Origin: Xiheicaenibacterium sp046351325
GTDB lineage: Bacteria; Myxococcota_A; Polyangia; Polyangiales; Polyangiaceae
Direction of reading: 5' to 3'
DNA length: 64,000 nucleotides
NCBI GenBank assembly: GCA_046351325.1
Contig: JAXLYR010000002.1
Coordinates: 434,001-498,000 of the forward strand
Shown here: positions 60,910 through 64,000 of the stretch, one piece after another
How the letters are laid out: each line of letters begins with the position of its first letter
Position numbering within the stretch: position 1 is the stretch's first letter
The notes under the pieces: generated by a model
Databases searched by the model: none
The model's input: the letters and a program-made list of their open reading frames with translations, nothing else
Told to the model about the DNA's origin: nothing
Program-made: the position numbers and the translations under genes

Positions 60910-62720
60910 ATGACCCAGCCGACGCATGCTTCGAGCTTCGAGGCTGTCGACGAGACCCGCTGGCGTGAGGCCGTCGAGGCCGGACTTCGCGGCGTTTCGT
61001 TCGAAAAGCCCTGCTCGCGAAGACTCGAGACGGGATCGTGCTCGAGCCTCTCTACCTGCCTCGCCACGTCGCTGCGCTCGGTGAAAGCGCAGCGAAACGA
61101 CGCTCGGTGCGCTCGGCGGTGGGCGCGCTCTACGCGGTGACGCCCGGCGCGGAGAGCGACACGGCCTCGTGCATCGCGGACGAGCGCGAGCGCGGCGTCG
61201 ACGCTGTGATCCTGGTCGCGGCGCCGGGCGCGGACGTGCGTGCGGCCGCGCCTCCCGGTGAGCGGCGCGCCGTCTATTTGCAGACTGCGATCGAGACCGA
61301 GCGAGGGCTCGCGAGCGGGCCGTCGGCGTGGTGGCTCGACGACGGTGAGGACAACGTCCGCGCGCTCTACGATCCGTTCTCGCGCGCGCTCCTCGGGTTC
61401 GAGGAGGAGGCCGCGTTCGATCGCGTCTCAGCGCGTCTCAGCGCGTCTCAGGTCTCGGGCGCGCTCGGGTTGGGCCCCGCGTACGTCGAGGAGGCAGGCG
61501 GCAGCCCGGCCCAGGCGCTTGGGTTTCTCCTCGCGAGCGCGCTCGGGTGGGCGCGCGAGCTCGAGGCGCGCGGCGTCTCGCTGCGCGCCGCCGCGAGCGC
61601 GATGGGCGCCGTCGTCTCACCGGGTCTCGACGTGTTCGCTTCGGTCGCGGCGCTCCGCGCGACGTGCCTCGCGTGGGCGAAGCTCTGGGCGCGGCTCGGG
61701 GTCGAGGACGTGCGCGGCCCGCTCCTCGTCGGCGTCGAGTCGGCGCGCGCGATGAGCGAGCTCGACGCGCCGACCAACATGCTGCGCGGCTCGATCGAGG
61801 CGTTCGGCTTGCTCGCGGGCGGCGCGGACGTCGTCGCCGTGCGACCCTACGACGAGCCGCTCGTCGGGCTCGCGGGGGCGAGCGCGCGCGGTCGAACGCT
61901 CGCGCGCAACACGGTGATCGTCCTCGCCGAGGAGGCTCACGTCGGTCGCGTCGCGGACCCCGCGGGCGGCAGTTACTACGTCGAGCGCCTCACCGAAGAG
62001 CTCGCGCGCGCCGGTTGGGCCGAGCTCCAACAGATCGAGAAGGATGGCGGCATCGGCTCTCGGGGGGCGCGGGCGGCGCTCCGCGCTCGCAGCGCGAGCG
62101 CGGGCGCGGCGCGCGCCGCAGACGTTCGAAAGAGGAAGGGCGTGCTCGTCGGGGTGAGCGACTTCGCGATCGGCGACGCCAGCGTGCTGGGAGGGTCGGC
62201 GGCGCGCGCGCCCGGGAGGGTGCACCTCTCTCCCCCACAAAAAAACGAAGAGAACAGCGACGCGCTCGCGTTCGTGCGCGACGCCGCGCCGTTCGAGGAC
62301 GTGCGCCGGCGCGCCGCACCGCTGGGACCTCGCGCGCTCCTCTTCGGGCTCGGTGAGCCCGCGGATTACCGAGCTCGCGAGGGGTTCGCGCGGCGGCTCT
62401 TCGAGGTCGGTGGGTTCACGGTGTCGCTCGCGGACGCGAGCGGCGGCGCGTGTTGGGTCGAGGACGCGATGGAGCGGGAGAAGCCCGACGCGGTGATGTT
62501 GTGTTCGTCGGACGCGATCTACGCGGCGAGCGCGGCCGAGGTCGTCGCGAGGGTGAAGGGCGCGGCGGTCGTCGCGCTCGCGGGCAAGCCGGGCGCGCTC
62601 GAGGAGGCGCTGCGGGCCGCGGGGCTCACGCACTCGGTCGCGCTCGGTGTGGACGTGCCTGCGTGGCTCGATGGTGTGCTCGAGCGCATCGAGCGAGCTC
62701 GGAGTGGAGGAGCGCGATGA
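60910..62720 (+). pseudogene. mutA: Methylmalonyl-CoA mutase small subunit MutA, frameshifted
   Basis: The small, cobalamin-free subunit of methylmalonyl-CoA mutase, about 603 residues if the frame is restored. The first frame (from ATG 60910) reads RWREAVEAGLRGVSFEK; the next codons of the family (AL-x-x-KT-x-DGI) continue in the -1 frame as ALLAKTRDGIVLEPLY from 61008. One base, probably a G, appears missing in GAAAAGCCC at 61003-61011. The rest is intact: the barrel (about 130-400) and a degenerate B12-like domain (about 455-600) with GLGEPADYRAREGFARRLFE. It may be an assembly error, a real pseudogene, or restart from the GTG at 61038, which would lack about 40 residues. The stop overlaps mutB (ATGA). 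Confidence 0.82.
61421..61450 (+). repeat. Three 10-bp tandem repeats in mutA
   Basis: GCGCGTCTCA is repeated three times (first copy one mismatch at its first base). The three copies total 30 bp and keep the frame; loss or gain of one copy would shift it. Confidence 0.75.
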
Positions 62721-64000
62721 CGATCGAGAGCTTCGCGGGCGTAGATTTTGATGACGTCGTTATAGCTACGAACGACAAGGAATCGAAGCGCGAGACCTGG
62801 ACCTTGCCCGAGGGCATCACCGAGAAGGCGCGCTACGACGCGGCGGACGCGGCGGAGCTCGTCGGTCGCGAGGGGTTGCCTGGGTTCGCGCCGTTCGTGC
62901 GCGGTCCGTACCCGACGATGTACGTCGAGCGACCGTGGACCGTGCGGCAGTACGCGGGCTTCTCCACGGCGGAGGAGTCGAACGCGTTCTATCGACGAAA
63001 CCTCGCCGCGGGTCAGCGCGGGCTCAGCATCGCGTTCGATCTCGCGACGCACCGCGGATACGACTCGGACCACCCGCGCGTCGTCGGCGACGTGGGGATG
63101 GCGGGCGTCGCGATCGACTCGATCCTCGACATGGACGTGCTGTTCGCGGGCATCCCGCTCGATCAGATGAGCGTGTCGATGACGATGAACGGCGCGGTCT
63201 TGCCGATCCTCGCGCTCTACATCGTCGCGGGCGAGCGTCAGGGCGTCGCGACGAAGCTGCTCTCCGGGACCATCCAGAACGACATCCTCAAGGAGTTCAT
63301 GGTCCGCAACACGTACATCTATCCGCCCGAGCCCTCGATGCGGATCGTGAGCGACATCTTCGCGTTTTGTTCGAGCGAAATGCCGAAGTTCAACAGCATT
63401 TCGATCTCCGGCTATCACATGCAAGAGGCCGGGGCGACGGCGGACCTCGAGCTCGCGTACACGATCGCCGACGGCATCGCGTACGTGCGCGCGGGCATCG
63501 CGGCAGGGCTCGACGTCGACGCGTTCGCGCCGCGGCTCTCGTTCTTCTTCGCGATGGGGATGAACTACTTCGTCGAGGTCGCGAAGCTGCGCGCGGCGAG
63601 GCTTTTGTGGGCCGAAGCGATGAAGGCGCTCGGCGCGAAGAGCGTGAAGTCGCTCGCGCTGCGCACGCACTGCCAGACCTCGGGCTGGTCGCTGACGGCG
63701 CAGGAGCCCTACGCGAACGTGGTGCGGACCGCGGTCGAGGCGATGGCGGCGACCGCGGGGCACACGCAGTCGCTCCACACGAACTCGCTCGATGAGGCGC
63801 TCGCGCTGCCGACCGACGCGTCGGCGCGCATCGCGCGCAACACACAGCTCGTGCTGCAGCACGAGGCAGGCATCGTGCGGCCCGTCGATCCGTGGGGCGG
63901 CAGCTACTACGTCGAGTGGTTGACCGAGGCGCTCGCGACGCGTGCGCGCGAGCACCTCGCCGAGATCGAAGAGCTCGGCGGCATGGTGAAGGCCATCGAG
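62717..64000 (+). CDS. mutB: Methylmalonyl-CoA mutase large subunit MutB (partial, runs off window)
   Basis: The first 428 codons of the catalytic subunit, which converts R-methylmalonyl-CoA to succinyl-CoA. The substrate barrel is clear: GPYPTMYVERPWTVRQYAGF, SIAFDLATHRGYDSDHP, SVSMTMNGAVLPILA, SISGYHMQEAGATA (with the radical-shielding His) and LRTHCQTSGWSLTAQ. The cobalamin-binding C-terminus lies beyond the window. The ATG at 62717 overlaps the mutA stop, so the two are translationally coupled. It should act in propionate or odd-chain and branched acyl-CoA breakdown. Confidence 0.95.
   Translation, partial: MTIESFAGVDFDDVVIATNDKESKRETWTLPEGITEKARYDAADAAELVGREGLPGFAPFVRGPYPTMYVERPWTVRQYAGFSTAEESNAFYRRNLAAGQRGLSIAFDLATHRGYDSDHPRVVGDVGMAGVAIDSILDMDVLFAGIPLDQMSVSMTMNGAVLPILALYIVAGERQGVATKLLSGTIQNDILKEFMVRNTYIYPPEPSMRIVSDIFAFCSSEMPKFNSISISGYHMQEAGATADLELAYTIADGIAYVRAGIAAGLDVDAFAPRLSFFFAMGMNYFVEVAKLRAARLLWAEAMKALGAKSVKSLALRTHCQTSGWSLTAQEPYANVVRTAVEAMAATAGHTQSLHTNSLDEALALPTDASARIARNTQLVLQHEAGIVRPVDPWGGSYYVEWLTEALATRAREHLAEIEELGGMVKAIE

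Noticed and set aside
61000..61012. Programmed -1 frameshift at GAAAAG in mutA
   Set aside because: No X-XXY-YYZ slippery heptamer, and no strong downstream structure is evident; a missing base is simpler.
1..64000. tRNA, rRNA, CRISPR arrays and insertion sequences
   Set aside because: No cloverleaf, rRNA-like segment, spaced repeat array or transposase was recognized by eye; a covariance-model scan could still find a small RNA.

Overview
The window is very GC-rich and gene-dense, with strong third-position GC, frequent GTG starts and many 1-4 bp stop/start overlaps. Together with lipoproteins carrying Gly/Ser-rich linkers, a transmembrane Ser/Thr protein kinase, type VI secretion (T6SS) cargo, a fused isobutyryl-CoA mutase and a long isocitrate lyase, this points to a myxobacterium, probably Polyangiales (inference; no rRNA gene or marker phylogeny was available). 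I saw no rRNA, tRNA, CRISPR array, insertion sequence or prophage. No stretch above about 300 bases lacks a gene.

Layout. 1-8.7 kb: YfcG-like GST, thioredoxin, ATP-grasp ligase followed by an M1 aminopeptidase, a cupin divergent from a MocR-type regulator, a small exported protein and a Ser/Thr kinase. 8.7-13.9 kb (minus strand): a tightly overlapped operon of two FadL/OmpP1-like outer-membrane proteins, a putative beta-propeller lipoprotein and an MFS permease, which looks like a complete envelope-crossing uptake or export route. 14-17.4 kb: rlmN and isocitrate lyase. 17.5-22.3 kb: a lipoprotein and an HAE1-type RND efflux pair. 22.4-23.8 kb: Memo and AMMECR1 family proteins.

23.8-39.2 kb is the most unusual part, a one-strand T6SS tip and cargo island. 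It encodes a short VgrG, a Pro-rich protein, a 1978-residue protein with four PI3/4-kinase-like repeats (1 and 3 degenerate, 2 and 4 intact), a stand-alone Thr/Ser-rich beta-helix protein, a DUF2169-pentapeptide fusion, a second pentapeptide protein, a DUF3540 protein, and a PAAR-like (DUF4150) domain fused to an S41 protease. A second VgrG, with LysM and peptidoglycan-binding domains, lies at 52.9-56 kb. No T6SS sheath, baseplate or ClpV gene is present in the window.

39-52 kb holds surface lipoproteins, a P-loop kinase, a STAND regulator with a C-terminal winged helix divergent from a ferritin-like lipoprotein, a LysR regulator, a DUF362 protein, IcmF and a zinc-ribbon membrane protein. 56-64 kb holds ligA, an alpha/beta hydrolase, a lipoprotein, a CAP-domain lipoprotein and mutAB; mutA has an apparent frameshift and mutB runs off the end. 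Short-chain and branched acyl-CoA metabolism (IcmF, MutAB) and isocitrate lyase give a coherent propionate/isobutyrate/acetate theme.

A 14-bp dyad with consensus TKACA-RYGY-TGTWA recurs through the window, mostly inside genes, with five copies between 44.2 and 45.5 kb.
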